A stretch of 64,000 bases of DNA from Chaenocephalus aceratus. Its lineage: Eukaryota > Chordata > Actinopteri > Perciformes > Channichthyidae. The first letter of the stretch is position 1. The number at the start of each line of letters is the position of its first letter. Made by a program: the position numbers and the translations under genes. The stretch covers positions 13,109,216 to 13,173,215 of the forward strand of contig CM043788.1 in assembly GCA_023974075.1 (NCBI GenBank). The letters run 5' to 3'. Of this stretch, positions 1 to 10,801 are shown in pieces. Under the pieces are notes generated by a model. It was not told where the DNA came from, made no database searches, and was given only the letters and a program-made list of their open reading frames with translations.

Positions 1-2730
1 GCCGAAGATGCCCCTGTACTGAGGGCACTGCCACATCCCTCTCCTGGGTGGGGAAGAGAGGGGGTTGGAACCCAACCGAAGCCATGAATGGAGACATTCC
101 TGTGGCGGAGCAAACCAGGGAGTTGTGGGCATATTCAACCCAAGGCAGGTGGGAGGCCCAGGAGACTGGATGGTGAGAAGAGACACAGTGAAGGGCTGCC
201 TCCAGGTCCTGATTCGCACGCTCAGTCTGGCCATTGGTCTGCGGGTGGTAACCTGATGACAGACTGGCCGACGCCCCCAATGCCTGGCAAAAGGCTTTCC
301 AGACTCGAGAGGCAAATTGCGGACCCCTGTCAGAAACAATGTCCAGAGGAATGCCATGCAATCTAAAAACATGCTGGGTGATTAGTGTAGCAGTCTCCAG
401 AGGTAACTTAGGTAGGGGAACGAAGTGTACGGCCTTGGAAAAGCGGTCAACAATCGTCAGGATAACTGTATTTCCTTCCGATGGGGGAAGACCCGTCACG
501 AAGTCCATGGCGATGTGAGACCAAGGCCGATGAGGAATGGGAAGAGGGCGGAGAAGACCAGCAGGGGGGCGGTGGGATGCCTTACTGCGGGCGCAGATGG
601 AGCAGGCGGCGACATACTTCTTGGCATCAGAGGACATGGAGGGCCACCAGAAGCGTTGTTGGATGAGGCCTAGAGTCCGAAGTGCTCCTGGATGGCAAGC
701 GATCTTAGAATCATGTCCCAACTGGAGCACTGAAGATCTGGCGTGCGGTGGAACAAACAGCCGACCCGGTGGACAACTCTCAGGAGCTGGATGGTCCTCT
801 TGTGCCTCCAGGACCACCCTCTCAACCTCCCACCTGGCTACTCCCACCACACAGGAGGGTGGAAGAATGGTTCCCGCGGATGGCTCCTCAACCGGAGGAG
901 CGAACTGACGTGACAGGGCGTCTGCCTTGATGTTCCGTGAGCCTGGCCGATAGGTGAGGGTGAAGCTGAACCGGCCCAGAAAAAGTGCCCATCGAGCCTG
1001 GCGAGAGTTGAGCCTGCGAGCAGAACGGAGATAAGCTAAGTTTCTGTGGTCCGTCCATACCACAAACAGATGAGTTGTGCCTTCAAGCCAGTGCCTCCAT
1101 TCCTGCAGGGCTAAGACTACTGCCAGAAGCTCCCGATTTCCCACATCAAAGTGTCTTTCTGCCGGGGAGAGCCGGCGGGAAAAGAAGGCGCAGGGATGCA
1201 ACTTCTGGTCGGAGGCTGAGCGCTGGGAGAGGACTGCCCCTACACCAGTGTCGGAGGCATCCACTTCGACCACGAAAGGGGCTGAAGAATCAGGGTGAGA
1301 TAACACAGGAGCAGAGGAAAACAAACACTTCAACATAGAAAAAGCAGCCTCAGCTTCAGATGACCACACAAAGGGAACTTTAACTGAGGTGAGCTTGGTA
1401 AGTGGGGCGGCTGCTCGACTATAGTCACGAATAAACCTGCGGTAAAAGTTGGCAAAACCAAGAAACCTTTGGAGTTGCTTTCTCGTTGTAGGAGTGGGCC
1501 ATTCGGCCACTGCCATGACTTTGGCAGGGTCGGCTCTGACCTGTCCCTTCTCTACCACAAAACCCAGGAATGAAACAGAGGAAACATGAAAGGCACACTT
1601 CTCAGCCTTAACATAAAGTCTGTTCTCCAGAAGTCTCTGTAGCACCAACCTCATGTGTTGGACATGTTCTTGGGGGTCACGAGAGAAAATGAGGATATCA
1701 TCAAGATACACAACGACAAATCTGTTAAGCATATCACGAAGGACATCGTTAATGAGTGTCTGAAACACAGCAGGGGCGTTAGTTAACCCAAAAGGCATAA
1801 CTAAATATTCAAAATGTCCCAGGGGCGTCTTAAACGCAGTCTTCCACTCGTCTCCCTACCTTATCCTAACTAGGTGGTAGGCATTTCGGAGGTCCAACTT
1901 AGAGAAGATGGTGGCTTGATGGAGGAAACCAAAAGCTGAGTCTATGAGCGGAAGAGGATACTTATTATTTACAGTAATGTCATTCAAGCCCCTGAAATCA
2001 ATACAGGGGCGTAGAGCCTTCTTGTCAACAAAAAAAAAACCTGCCCCCAATGGAGAGCGAGAAGGGCGAATAAGACCAGTAGCAACAGAGTCAGTGATAT
2101 AAGTCTCCATGGCCTCCCTCTCCGGCTTGGAGATATTATAAAGTCTGCTCGAAGGCAAGGGAGCACCGGGGAGCAAGTCAATGCCACAGTCATAAGGTTG
2201 ATGAGGTGGTAGAGACAGGGCACGATCCTTGCTGAAAAACTCCTGGAGGTCATGATACTCAGAGGGAACTGACGTGAGGTCAACAGATCTGGGGGGGGGA
2301 ACAGGTTTTCAAGTAACAGTGGTGGGTATGGCAGAGTGTAAACAGTGAGAGTGGCAGAACAAACTCCAATTGACGATGGATAAGGTGGCCCAGTCTAAGT
2401 GTGGGTTGTGGAGTTTAAGCCAGGGGAGACCTAACACCAGCGGAGAAAGGGGTGAGGGAATGAGATAAAGGGAAATGGTCTCGTGATGATTAGCTGAGAG
2501 TAACAATGACACTGGGGCAGTACGGTGAGTTACACGGGCAAGAAGCCTACCATCAAGAGAAAAAATGTTCTTGGGCTCGGGAAGGAGTTCTGAGAGTCAA
2601 TACAATTTTCATCAGCCCCTGAATCAACTAAGACTTGAAGGGGAAGGGGAACTGGTGAACTAGAAACTGTACCCTTTAACTGGAGACGATTAGCGTGGGA
2701 AGGGGAGACAGAAGTATGGCTCACCAGCGC
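1..2730 (-). pseudogene. pol: pol of the gypsy element: protease, RT, RNase H, integrase (broken)
   Basis: Protease shows LVDSGADENCID at about 2600-2635. A frameshift near 2570-2590 then moves into the main pol frame. RT shows [14 protein letters not shown] and [14 protein letters not shown], and the catalytic YLDD at 1697-1708. RNase H is at about 950-1300. Integrase shows MDF at about 503-508 (first catalytic Asp), [10 protein letters not shown] near 430-460 and GQTER near 230-250. These pieces lie in one frame, interrupted only by TGA at 2309-2311 and TAG at 1856-1858; otherwise it stays open to the window edge. The protein would copy and integrate the element. The disruptions argue that this copy cannot do so unaided. 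Confidence 0.9.
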
Positions 2731-3023
2731 CCCTCCCCCGGCAGCTGAGCCTGCTCTTTTGGCCGAGCGGAACAGTTGGCTCGAATGTGGCCAGCCTGAC
2801 CACAGTATATGCAGAGCCTCTGAAGGAAACGGCGTTCCCGTTCAGCAGGTGAAAGCCTCATTCTCCCCAGCTGCATAGGCTCCTCTAGGCTTAGGGATGA
2901 GGAGACGGTGGGTGGGTCCCGGTAGGAGAAAGGCTTCAGGCGTTGGTGAGGAGGTGCAGACTGTCCAGGCGGACGTGGTGACTTGGGTTGGGAAAAGAGG
3001 AGAGGGAATCTCTGCCTATCTGT

Positions 3024-3782
3024 TCACTCCCTTCGCCTCTCACGGAGGCTATTATCTAAGCGAATGGCCAAAGAAATTAACTCCTCAAGGGACGAAGTCT
3101 CATCTCGAGCAGCTAGCTCGTCCTTTAACTGGTCGTTTAATCCACGGGAAAAAACTATCTGTAGAGCCGTTTCATCCCACCCGCTCTCTGCTGCGAGAAT
3201 GCGGAAATCAATTGAGTAAGTGGAGACTGACTCAGAACCCTGGCGTAAAGAAAGGAGCCGATTACCGGCCTCCTTACCCTGAAGCGGGTGGTCAAAAACT
3301 CGATACATCTCGGTCTCAAACACAGGAAAGGAGTTAAAGATAGCTGGGTTACTCTTGGCTATGGCTACCGCCCATGCAGCTGCTTTACCCGATAACAAAC
3401 TCATAACGAAAGCTACTCTAGTTCTGTCAGAGGAGTAAGTTAAAGGCTGCTGATCAAAAACTATGGAGCACTGGTGAAGAAACTGACTGCATGTCCCTGA
3501 ATCACCTGAATACCTCACAGGGGTGGGGATGAATGGTTCACGGGGTTGGCCGGGATGAATGACTGGAATCTCAGGAGCTGGAGGCGGTGGCGCAGGAGCT
3601 GGAGCCGTCAGAGTCTTGAGCTGGGTGAAAGACTGGTCCAAGTGGCCGCTGAGTTGAGTGAAACCGGTATTAAGGTTGTGGAGGGATTCCATGATACTTT
3701 GTAGGGCTTGTTCGTGCTGCCCCACATGAGCTCCCTGTGTCGAAATAGCTTGCTTCAATCTCTCAGTCTCTGCGGGGTCCAT
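3024..3782 (-). CDS. gag (capsid-type) protein of the gypsy element
   Basis: A 252-residue open frame starts at the first ATG after the LTR (MDPAETERLKQ). An N-terminal helical, Gln-rich stretch is followed by a Pro/Ala-rich linker (about residues 60-75). The retrotransposon gag core follows, with FLHQCSIVF near 100-110 and SLLSGKAAAWA near 130, both typical of the capsid-like domain of vertebrate gypsy elements. The C terminus is basic (LRERRRE). The stop separates it from the zinc knuckle [14 protein letters not shown] encoded at about 2770-2812, so the natural gag is longer and this one is truncated or frameshifted. It would package element RNA in cytoplasmic particles. Family assignment is firm; function of this copy is doubtful. 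Confidence 0.85.
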   Translation of the reverse strand: MDPAETERLKQAISTQGAHVGQHEQALQSIMESLHNLNTGFTQLSGHLDQSFTQLKTLTAPAPAPPPPAPEIPVIHPGQPREPFIPTPVRYSGDSGTCSQFLHQCSIVFDQQPLTYSSDRTRVAFVMSLLSGKAAAWAVAIAKSNPAIFNSFPVFETEMYRVFDHPLQGKEAGNRLLSLRQGSESVSTYSIDFRILAAESGWDETALQIVFSRGLNDQLKDELAARDETSSLEELISLAIRLDNSLRERRRE

Positions 3783-3800
3783 GCTTTGGCCAGATAATTC

Positions 3801-4196
3801 TGTTACGGCCTATAGAATTTTGGACCCCAAAGCAAAAGACTGGAGAGAGATGGTCAATAAACAAAAATCTTTATTCAAGCAGAAAACAAAACATACGGCA
3901 GTGGAGTCAGGAAGTTGGCTGGCAAAAATCCAAACAACGAGGAGAGCAGCGAGACACACCAGAGGGTCGAAACACAGAGGAATTATCTGGCAGGGAAGTG
4001 GCATGAGGACCGGGCTTTTATATCTACAGGTGAAGAGGTGAGTGGAAACAGGTGTGCCTCGTCTGCTACTGGGAGAAGCCAGCCAACTCCCTGTCACATG
4101 CCAGCCCTGCAGAGGAACACAGAGAAGAGAGGGGTGAGACAGGAAATAGCACACAAAAGCACACAACAAAAATACCAACTAAACAGAATCATAACA
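3801..4196 (-). repeat. 5' LTR of the gypsy element
   Basis: The segment has the inverted ends TGTTA...TAACA expected of an LTR and lies just upstream of the gag start codon at 3782. On the minus strand it contains an AATAAA signal (TTTATT on the plus strand near 3870). The 3' LTR is outside the window, so identity between LTRs cannot be used to date the insertion. The outer boundary rests on the terminal repeat alone. Confidence 0.75.
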
Positions 4197-4249
4197 AAGA
4201 AATCCCATAACTTGAGAATGACCACTCTTTTCCTCATCAGATTTGCTGA

Positions 4250-4695
4250 GCTATGAACCAGGTGGCTGTCCTACATCACCAAATAGTCAGACAAGTATTT
4301 AACTACATAAATACTGAATTATGGTCCTGTAAACTTAGCTTTTGTTTAGACGGAAATTGTACTTTTTGGTGATAGGAACAAAGGACTCCATCACTTTTCT
4401 CTCATTTATCAGAAAAACAGAAATCCCTAAAAAATATACCATTACTGAATTGTCTAGGGTGCTATTGAACAACACTAACCAGTAGTTGTATGGAAATATC
4501 TGGTACAGTTCTATTGCAAATGAGATTTCTTTAGACATAGGCCTACCTCTTCTCTGATACAGTCAAACTCTGAATGGGGGAGAAGTGGCATAATAGCCTA
4601 TAAGTTAAGAATGCTCACTCTGATGGTCATTATATTTGGATAGGGAAATACCAGGTGGCTGAACTACATCACCAAATAGTCAGAATAAGAGTAAC
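4250..4695. repeat. direct duplication, unit about 390 bp
   Basis: The phrase ACATCACCAAATAGTCAGA and its flanks occur near 4274 and again near 4668, with similar sequence before each copy. This looks like a diverged tandem duplication. No coding content is seen. Confidence 0.5.
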
Positions 4696-4807
4696 CCAAT
4701 ACAATAAAATGTATTAGTTCTAAATTGCAAGCCTCTAAAACATAGTAGTAAATAGTACAGGTTTTATTTAAACTGGAACCTTAATTCAAAGTACAGTATA
4801 CAATGCA

Positions 4808-5030
4808 TCAAATAATTCTGTGAGAGGTCAAATATATAGATACTAGAATATAATGTTGAATGTCAGGTTCCTCAGAAACGTTAGGGGACACATTTTGACA
4901 TTCTGCACAGCAGGTGCAGAACTCCGTACAGTGAAGGCCGACAGAGAGGCACTGGCACTTTCCACTCTCTCCACACTTTGCATCTTTGCAATACAAGTGA
5001 GTAATGTCTCTCACTTCTCTAGGTGCTGGG
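4808..5030 (-). pseudogene. remnant of a Cys-rich CXC-type domain, probably transposon-derived
   Basis: A short open frame, extendable upstream without a start codon, encodes PAPREVRDITHLYC followed by a dense cysteine pattern, KCGESGKCQCLSVGLHC then TEFCTCCAECQN. The C-x-C, G-L-x-C-T and C-x-C-x3-C spacing resembles the CXC domain that ends many teleost mobile-element proteins. No other part of such a protein is visible nearby, so this is an isolated 3' fragment. The link to transposons is from memory of the pattern, not a search. Confidence 0.45.
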
Positions 5031-5040
5031 GGTTAGACAT

Positions 5041-5112
5041 GTAGTTGCCGCCCAGCTTCAGGACCATCTCCAACTAAACGGCCTCTTTGAGAAATGCCAG
5101 TCCGGTTTCCGT
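5041..5112 (+). pseudogene. fragment of a LINE reverse transcriptase
   Basis: The frame starting at 5041 reads VVAAQLQDHLQLNG then LFEKCQSGFRSAQQ. This is the RT segment (QLxxHLxxNxLFExxQSGFR) typical of L2/CR1/Rex1-like LINEs of fish. It stops abruptly on both sides. Only about 24 codons can be recognised. Confidence 0.6.
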
Positions 5113-5503
5113 TCCGCCCAACAGCTCTGGTCAGGGTCATTAAGTTTAAAGAGCAACTTGCAGGTTAGAGACACCAGTGAATAAATGTGTAGGAAAATTA
5201 TGTATACACTAGATTTTCAAAAAAATATACATAAATATACATAAATATACACTACAGTGACATCTGACGTCGTTTTTGTAAGACATTTTTACTTCCGCAT
5301 AAAAAAAGCCTTCCCATGTGACCTCCCACGTGTGACGTCACATGGGGGAGAGCGGCCGATCTAACGTATGAATAAACATGGATCACAATGCTAGTTTTGA
5401 CACAGAAGAGGTTGAAAATGTATAGTCGAATACATATGACGGACCACAACCTTATAATTATGAGCCTGCTAGGCGTCCAAGAGACCAGGAGCAGCCAAGG
5501 ATT
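5113..5503. other. no gene seen
   Basis: The stretch is AT-rich with a short iteration of ATAAATATAC near 5221-5255. No convincing coding signal or terminal repeat was found before the inverted repeat that starts at 5504. Confidence 0.5.
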
Positions 5504-5562
5504 CAACCCAGTCTCACGGCATTTCGTGTTCACCAACACGATTTTTAATCTATTGATTCGTG

Positions 5563-6336
5563 TTCAAAAGACCTCATGAAAGGAAAAACAAGAAGTGAGG
5601 ATACCCGGCCCGGAGGAAGCCCGGGGTCCCTTTCTGGAGCCAGGCCCAGAAGGAGGACTCGTCGGCGAGCGTCTGGTGGCCGGGCTTGCCACGGAGCCCG
5701 GCCGGGCCCAGCCCGAAAAGGCAACGTGGGCAACACCTCCGCTTCTCCCTCCCGCGGGCCCACCACCTATGGGAAACAACGATGGGGTCGGGTGCGCTGC
5801 CAGAAAGGTGGCAGTGAAAGCGGAGGGTCTCGACGGACAAGACCCGGGCGGCAGAAGCTGGCTTTGGGGACGTGGAACGTCACCTCTCTGGGGGGGAAGG
5901 AGCCGGAGCTTGTGCGGGAGGTGGAGCGGTACCAGTTGGATCTGGTTGGGCTCACCTCTACGCACAGCGTCGGCTCTGGAACCTTACTTCTGGATAGGGG
6001 TTGGACTCTATTCTTCTCCGGAGTTGCTCAAGGTGTGAGGCGCCGGGCGGGTGTGGGGATACTCACAAGTCCCCGGTTAGGTGCTTCGTTGTTGGAGTTT
6101 ACCCCAGTGGACGAGAGGGTCGCCTCCCTACGCCTGCAGGTTATGGGGGGGATAACTCTGACTGTTGTGTGTGCTTATGCACCCAACAGCAGTTCAGAGT
6201 ATACGGCCTTCTTGGAGACCCTGGAAAGAGTCCTGTATGGGGCTCCTGAAGGGGACTCTTTAATCTTGCTGGGAGACTTCAACGCACATGTGGGCAATGA
6301 TGGAGACACTTGGAGGGGCGTGATTGGGAGGAACGG
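5563..6336 (+). mobile_element. Rex3/RTE-like LINE fragment, endonuclease part only
   Basis: The frame from 5576 encodes a Pro/Arg-rich leader and an apurinic endonuclease-like domain. Motifs are [13 protein letters not shown] (about 5863), [13 protein letters not shown] and the catalytic [12 protein letters not shown] near 6270-6300. It matches the 5' part of the longer minus-strand copy at 26.3-29.6 kb. It begins inside the element and stops before the reverse transcriptase. Loss of the 3' end is unusual for a LINE, which normally loses its 5' end. The left junction merges with the inverted repeat ending at 5566, and a TTAA-targeting element begins at 6360. Confidence 0.85.
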
Positions 6337-6607
6337 CAAATATATATATGTCTGAATACTTAAAGGAGACCTATCATGCTATATTTAAATGATATAGTGT
6401 ATGACCATACCTATATAAGGTATATGTATACATTTTATTTTTCAAAATACCAAACAGATCATTTTTTAGCCATGCCTCGTTTTGCTCATTTTCGCTCTAT
6501 TCCAAGCCTGTCTTTGAAAGTTCTGAGCAGCAGCTGACCACGCCCCCCTGCAGAGCCGGCGAGAGTCACGTTACCATGCTTGCGGTGATTACGAGTGTGG
6601 AATAAAC

Positions 6608-9100
6608 ATGTCATCTCAGAGCAATGCATGTGTTCAAGCATATTATCAATTTGATCCAGAGACTGACTCTGAAGCAGCGGAGGTTTTGGTGGAGGTGCAA
6701 AAATCTCGGTTGCAGCAGGACGTTTCTGAATGGTTAGTTGACAAGCTGTTGTCCCTATTTATTTTACTCTGTTTGTTACGATGTTTGCTACTTATTCCGT
6801 TCATATTTTGGCTAATTAGCAAGAATGCAATGTGTACAGTTTATAACTTAGAGCTTGTAACGCAAAAACATCGATACATCAGTGGCGAGCCGTCAGGGCC
6901 CTCTAGGCCCTCTGTGAGGGCCTAAGATATTCTAAAAAATAATATTTGAAAACATTAAAAAAAAAAACATTTTTTTAAAAAATGGTTTTTTTTTACATGT
7001 TTTTGTTGTTACATTTTTCATTAGTTTTACCAAAATAACTTGATTTAATTGTATTTAAAATAATATTTCCAAAGAAATAAATCCTTCGAATCTACCTGTT
7101 CAGTTTCTGTTGGAATGTGAAGGGTTAAATGCCGTCTCTGCGAGTTATGTGAAGACGGGAGAGCTTGTTGGTTGTTGGTATGGCTCTGGTTGGTCCCTCT
7201 CTACATTCACAGAGGGCCAGCTATAGTAACTGAACGAGAGAGTAATGTCAAATGACAGTACAATTGACCAATCATATCTTCCCTCTAAATGGGCGGGCTT
7301 TATTTTCGCGGACTTTATGACAAGTTCCGCCCGCTGCGAGGTCTATGCAAGTGGTGCAGTGACACGTCCTAAAGGTCCTAAAACCCGGCAGTAAGCTTCG
7401 ATCGGATTCCCTCGACAGAAAGCAGTGGGATTTCTCCAGAGGATTTTGGAAAATAGCTCGAAATAAGGTCTGTGGAAAACGAACATGTTAGATAAATGCA
7501 CATTTTGTTCAGAGAGATAATATCCACATGTCTACCCTACTTTTATTGTTTTTGAATCATAAATCTAAACGATAGATTTATGATCGATATATTTATGATT
7601 AGCATAAGTTCGTTTATGATGGCTCACTTCAGTGATAGTGATGACATCGTTGCGAAATTATTAACCGAGTCATTTTCAAGATTGAGTTCCAATGAAAAAC
7701 TGGAGGGCAAAGGATCAGCTAGTCAGGACCCGCAAGTGCTTCATCCAAAAGGACAGGAGGATGGACTTTGTGTTTCAGTGATTTGATCATCAGAGATAGG
7801 CCTAAGTCATTTTCAATGCGGGCCGCCGTGCCGACTTAATTCATTAGTAATTGTTACTTGGCTGTGGGTGCCCTGTCATGATTGGTGTTGTTTTGTGTGG
7901 TAGAGGGTCGCTGTCATTGATGCGTTTTGCACCCCGGGCCGCTGTTTTGATATTCCGCTGAAGTATACGCTGTGACCTGTGACTGTGTGTGTGTGTTTAT
8001 ATATACAGTCTATGGCTGTGACGTAATATCTCTTCTTTTTTTCGAGGGAAGGGGGGTCAGAGGGCCTAGGTATAAAAGTCACGGCTCGCCACTGCGATAC
8101 ATATATATATTTATAAAGGGAGACATTCATATTTTCAGCATATATACAATGGCCTCATTGCGTTTATTAATAGTTTACAGTCCTTTTCTTCCAACATCGT
8201 GCAACAACCGTTGGAAAGTTCAATAACTTAGGGTGATAAAAAGTATAACTCCAACAACAACTCAGTTGTCAGCAATGTGTGCATTGTGTTTTTAAAAGCT
8301 CAGTTATTGACTTCTTTCTACAGGTGTACATGTGCAAATTGCGCCACGATGCCTTCTGAACGGAGAATGTGTGCTGCATGGAGATACCACAGGTAACATT
8401 TTTGATAGCTTCACTAAGTTGTCTGCTTAGAGAATACATTTTTCACATGTCATTCAATATATGTTTATCACACTAGGTGTCAAGACGGATGCAGGAACTT
8501 GAGGACTCTGTAACCTGTATGGTGGACCATCCTGGATTGGAGCCTGTGTGCCTAAATGTGTTCTCCCTGCAGAATGCATTGAATATTTACAGAGCTGAAC
8601 ATGGTGGACTACAGTTGAGGCAAATAGAGCAGTGAGTGGTTTGTTTGTTTTGACTGAAATTGTAAAACGAATGCTAATATTGTTCATGGAAATAAATACT
8701 GGTGTATATGGCTTTATGCAATCTTTCATTGTACATGTACTATTATATTATATACTACACAGCAATGGCATAACACACCCATCTGTACGACAACAAAAGT
8801 CCACACACAACCTTATGCTTTTGAAATCAGAATATTCTTTACCCATCCAAACATGAATATTCACGACACATTTGATATCAACTCGGAACTTTATTGTCAA
8901 AATCAACGGTTCTTTGAACCCATAAAACTAAATGTACTTGTATTTTGTATAAATGACACTAAATATTTTTTTTTATGATTTCAGGCGTCACAGGTATCTA
9001 GCCTACAGAAGCTTTGTGAGCTGGTGCTGGGGCTTCCTTGGACGCAGGATCAGGATCTCACAGCTCCTCATATCTGTTCAGAAACTGGACAAAAGTTAAA
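6608..9100 (+). pseudogene. transposon-borne gene with P2X7 C-terminal-type cysteine domain (4 exons)
   Basis: Exon 1 (6608-6732) starts MSSQSNACVQAYYQFDPE and ends EW at a GTTAGT donor. Exon 2 (8324-8392, after TTTCTTTCTACAG) continues C-T-C-A-N-C-A-T-M-P-S-E, so the joint recreates the domain's Cys motif. Exon 3 (8477-8631) encodes MQELEDSVTCMVDHPG then LEPVCLNVFSLQ. Exon 4 (from 8985) encodes RHRYLAYRSFVSWCWGFLGR. The order CxCxxCxxMP, HPGxxxVCLN, AYRxFxxWCWGxLGR is that of the intracellular zinc-binding domain of P2X7 receptors and its transposon-borne relatives. Exon 2 appears frameshifted near its end and exon 4 decays after IRI. A hAT element sits in intron 1. Confidence 0.7.
6880..8094. 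mobile_element. non-autonomous hAT element (CAGTGGCGAGCC family)
   Basis: Perfect inverted ends CAGTGGCGAGCCGT...ACGGCTCGCCACTG are flanked by the 8-bp duplication CGATACAT (6872-6879 and 8095-8102), the hAT signature. The sister Kolobok copy at 37.5 kb shows the unoccupied site. A short frame near 7619 (AHFSDSDDIVAKLLTESF) may be an exon of its lost gene. There is no transposase core, so it would need help in trans. A partner copy lies inverted at about 36.85-40.29 kb. Confidence 0.92.
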
Positions 9101-9234
9101 GATATGCAAAACACAGACTGTCTATGTCATGGCAAATACAGTCGCTGCTTTATTTATGTCTGTATGATGTTGTTGTGAGTGTGGACGGAGCAGCTACAGG
9201 TTAGTTTAGCCTGATCGATCCGATTCCGATAGGA

Positions 9235-9465
9235 TTTACATGGAGATACGGCCCGCCCCCTCTCCAGCGTCTTTTTTGAATCACAGGAGTAAACACAGAA
9301 TTAATGCTTTATTAATTCATGGTTTTTAAGGGGCTTATCTCCATGTAAATACTATGGTAGACTACCCAATATTCGCATCGCTCTAATCGCTCGAGTTTCA
9401 CCGCGGCTGTCAGCTGTGTTTGCTCCTGTCATTCAAACAAGAGGCGCTGGAGAGGGGGCGGGAAG
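9235..9465. repeat. foldback repeat
   Basis: The arm around CCCGCCCCCTCTCCAGCG (about 9247-9300) is repeated inverted at about 9408-9463. A second inverted pair, TTTACATGGAGATA (about 9235) and TATCTCCATGTAAA (about 9338), partly interlocks with it. The structure could fold as a hairpin or be a small inverted-repeat transposon. Confidence 0.6.
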
Positions 9466-9597
9466 TTGACCAATCACGAAGCGTCATTTCTTCACTGGCA
9501 GCAAAAACAAGCAATCACAGCAGTGCTGTCTGGCTGGCTCTGTCCAATCATAAACAAGAAGTGTTCTCCCTAAAGGAATACCCTTTCCGTACAATGT

Positions 9598-9797
9598 GAA
9601 ATTATGTGGTGTTTTCTGAAATGCTGCGGTGTTTTCTGAAATGCTGTAGCATTTTGTGAAATGCTGTGGCGTTTTGTGAAATGCTGTTGTGTTTTGTGAA
9701 ATACTGTGGCGTTTTGTGAAATGCTGTGACGTTTTCTGAAATGCTGCGGTGTTTTCTGAAATGCTGTAGCGTTTTGTGAAATGCTGTTGTGTTTTCA
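9598..9797. repeat. 20-bp minisatellite, about 9.5 copies
   Basis: The unit TGTGGCGTTTTGTGAAATGC (variants TGCGGT, TGTAGC, CTGAAATGC) repeats in strict 20-bp register. The open frame on the minus strand through it is a by-product of the unit lacking stops. Confidence 0.9.
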
Positions 9798-10801
9798 TTT
9801 TAAGTCATATGCTAATATTAACCAATACACAGCTTCAATTATTACTTTACTTACCTTGACCACATAACAGCTGTATTGAAGGTTTGCTTTTTGATCAATA
9901 AACACAACAACAAAAAGCAAACTCTACTGGTATGGAACATACATGGCCTAATATCCAGAGGAGATGCGTTTATTGAGTAAACAAACGGTTAACCTGTTAA
10001 GCCCGAAGGTCCCCGCCGGCGGGGACCCTGTTTTTTTTTCTCGACACTGTCTCAGGGCATCTTAATATTTAAAAACCTATCAATGTGTTATACCAGATTA
10101 ACGAGAAGAATCTCAGCTAACTGACGATAAGAACCATTTTTACCGAAACAAAATAAAATTCTCACAAGAAGCGTTAGCATTAGCCCTTAGCTAAAACGGG
10201 CAGATGCTACTTCCGGTGCTAACTAGCAAAAACGATCTTTAAAACGTAATATTTTCTGCACAAACTACATATCATCTGAAAGATGATACTCCACAGATTA
10301 TTTTTTTTATAAGTATCATCACTGTCGGACGCAAACTCACTGAGCTATCAGCCAGAACAGAGAAGAAAAAAAACAACAGTTTTCAGAACCATAACAATAA
10401 TTATGTCTTACCGTTGCCGTTTTGTGATCAAAGCTCTTGTTCAAGGGAATAAAAACGCTGTTTAAGGTTAATCCAATGTCTCTTAGTCACTTTAGAATTG
10501 TTCCTGATAATCTTTCATTACTTTCATGGCAGCAGAGTAGGTATAAAGTTTCGCAGTCCCGAGCTAATGCTGTCTCACGTGCTATTTACGCAAACCTCTC
10601 TCTACTTGACGTAAGTGTTTAGTGGGACTTGCTAACTGTCACTCAATTCTATTGGCTCTAACAGTTCAGAAAAGGTGTCAATCACCCAAATCGACCAATG
10701 GGTTCCAAAGATATGATTCTGCGTAGTATAAACTACGCCTGCTCCGGCTCCATTACGCATTACGCAGCCAGAAGGGAGAGCTTCACCACCGAGGCGAGCA
10801 G

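Larger units (their letters stand above)
1..4196 (-). mobile_element. Ty3/gypsy LTR retrotransposon, 5' LTR to integrase; 3' end outside window
   Basis: Read on the minus strand, the order is LTR (4196-3801), gag (3782), CCHC zinc knuckle (about 2812-2770), protease (about 2635), reverse transcriptase, RNase H, integrase. RT before integrase is the Ty3/gypsy order. Integrase reaches position 1, so the 3' LTR lies to the left of the window. The body holds at least one frameshift (about 2570-2590) and two in-frame stops (2309-2311 and 1856-1858), so this copy is dead but fairly young. Beyond the LTR the flank is a small duplicated sequence. Confidence 0.93.
6360..9110 (+). mobile_element. Kolobok-like DNA transposon, left end intact, right end missing
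   Basis: It starts with TTAA followed by AGGAGACCTATCATGC, identical to the left end of a second copy at 37013. That copy ends in the inverse repeat plus TTAA. Homology with the second copy runs to about 9057, after which the two diverge, and no right terminal repeat is seen here. TTAA targets and, in the sister copy, a THAP protein fit the Kolobok superfamily. The element carries a multi-exon gene (6608-9100) and a hAT element inserted in its first intron. Confidence 0.65.

Noticed and set aside
1..930. Plus-strand open frames at the left edge
   Set aside because: They are antisense to the integrase of the minus-strand gypsy element, whose motifs are clear.
9484..9798. Repetitive array with 20-bp units considered as a CRISPR-like array
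   Set aside because: Units are contiguous with no spacers, in a eukaryotic context; it is a minisatellite, and the open frame through it is a by-product.
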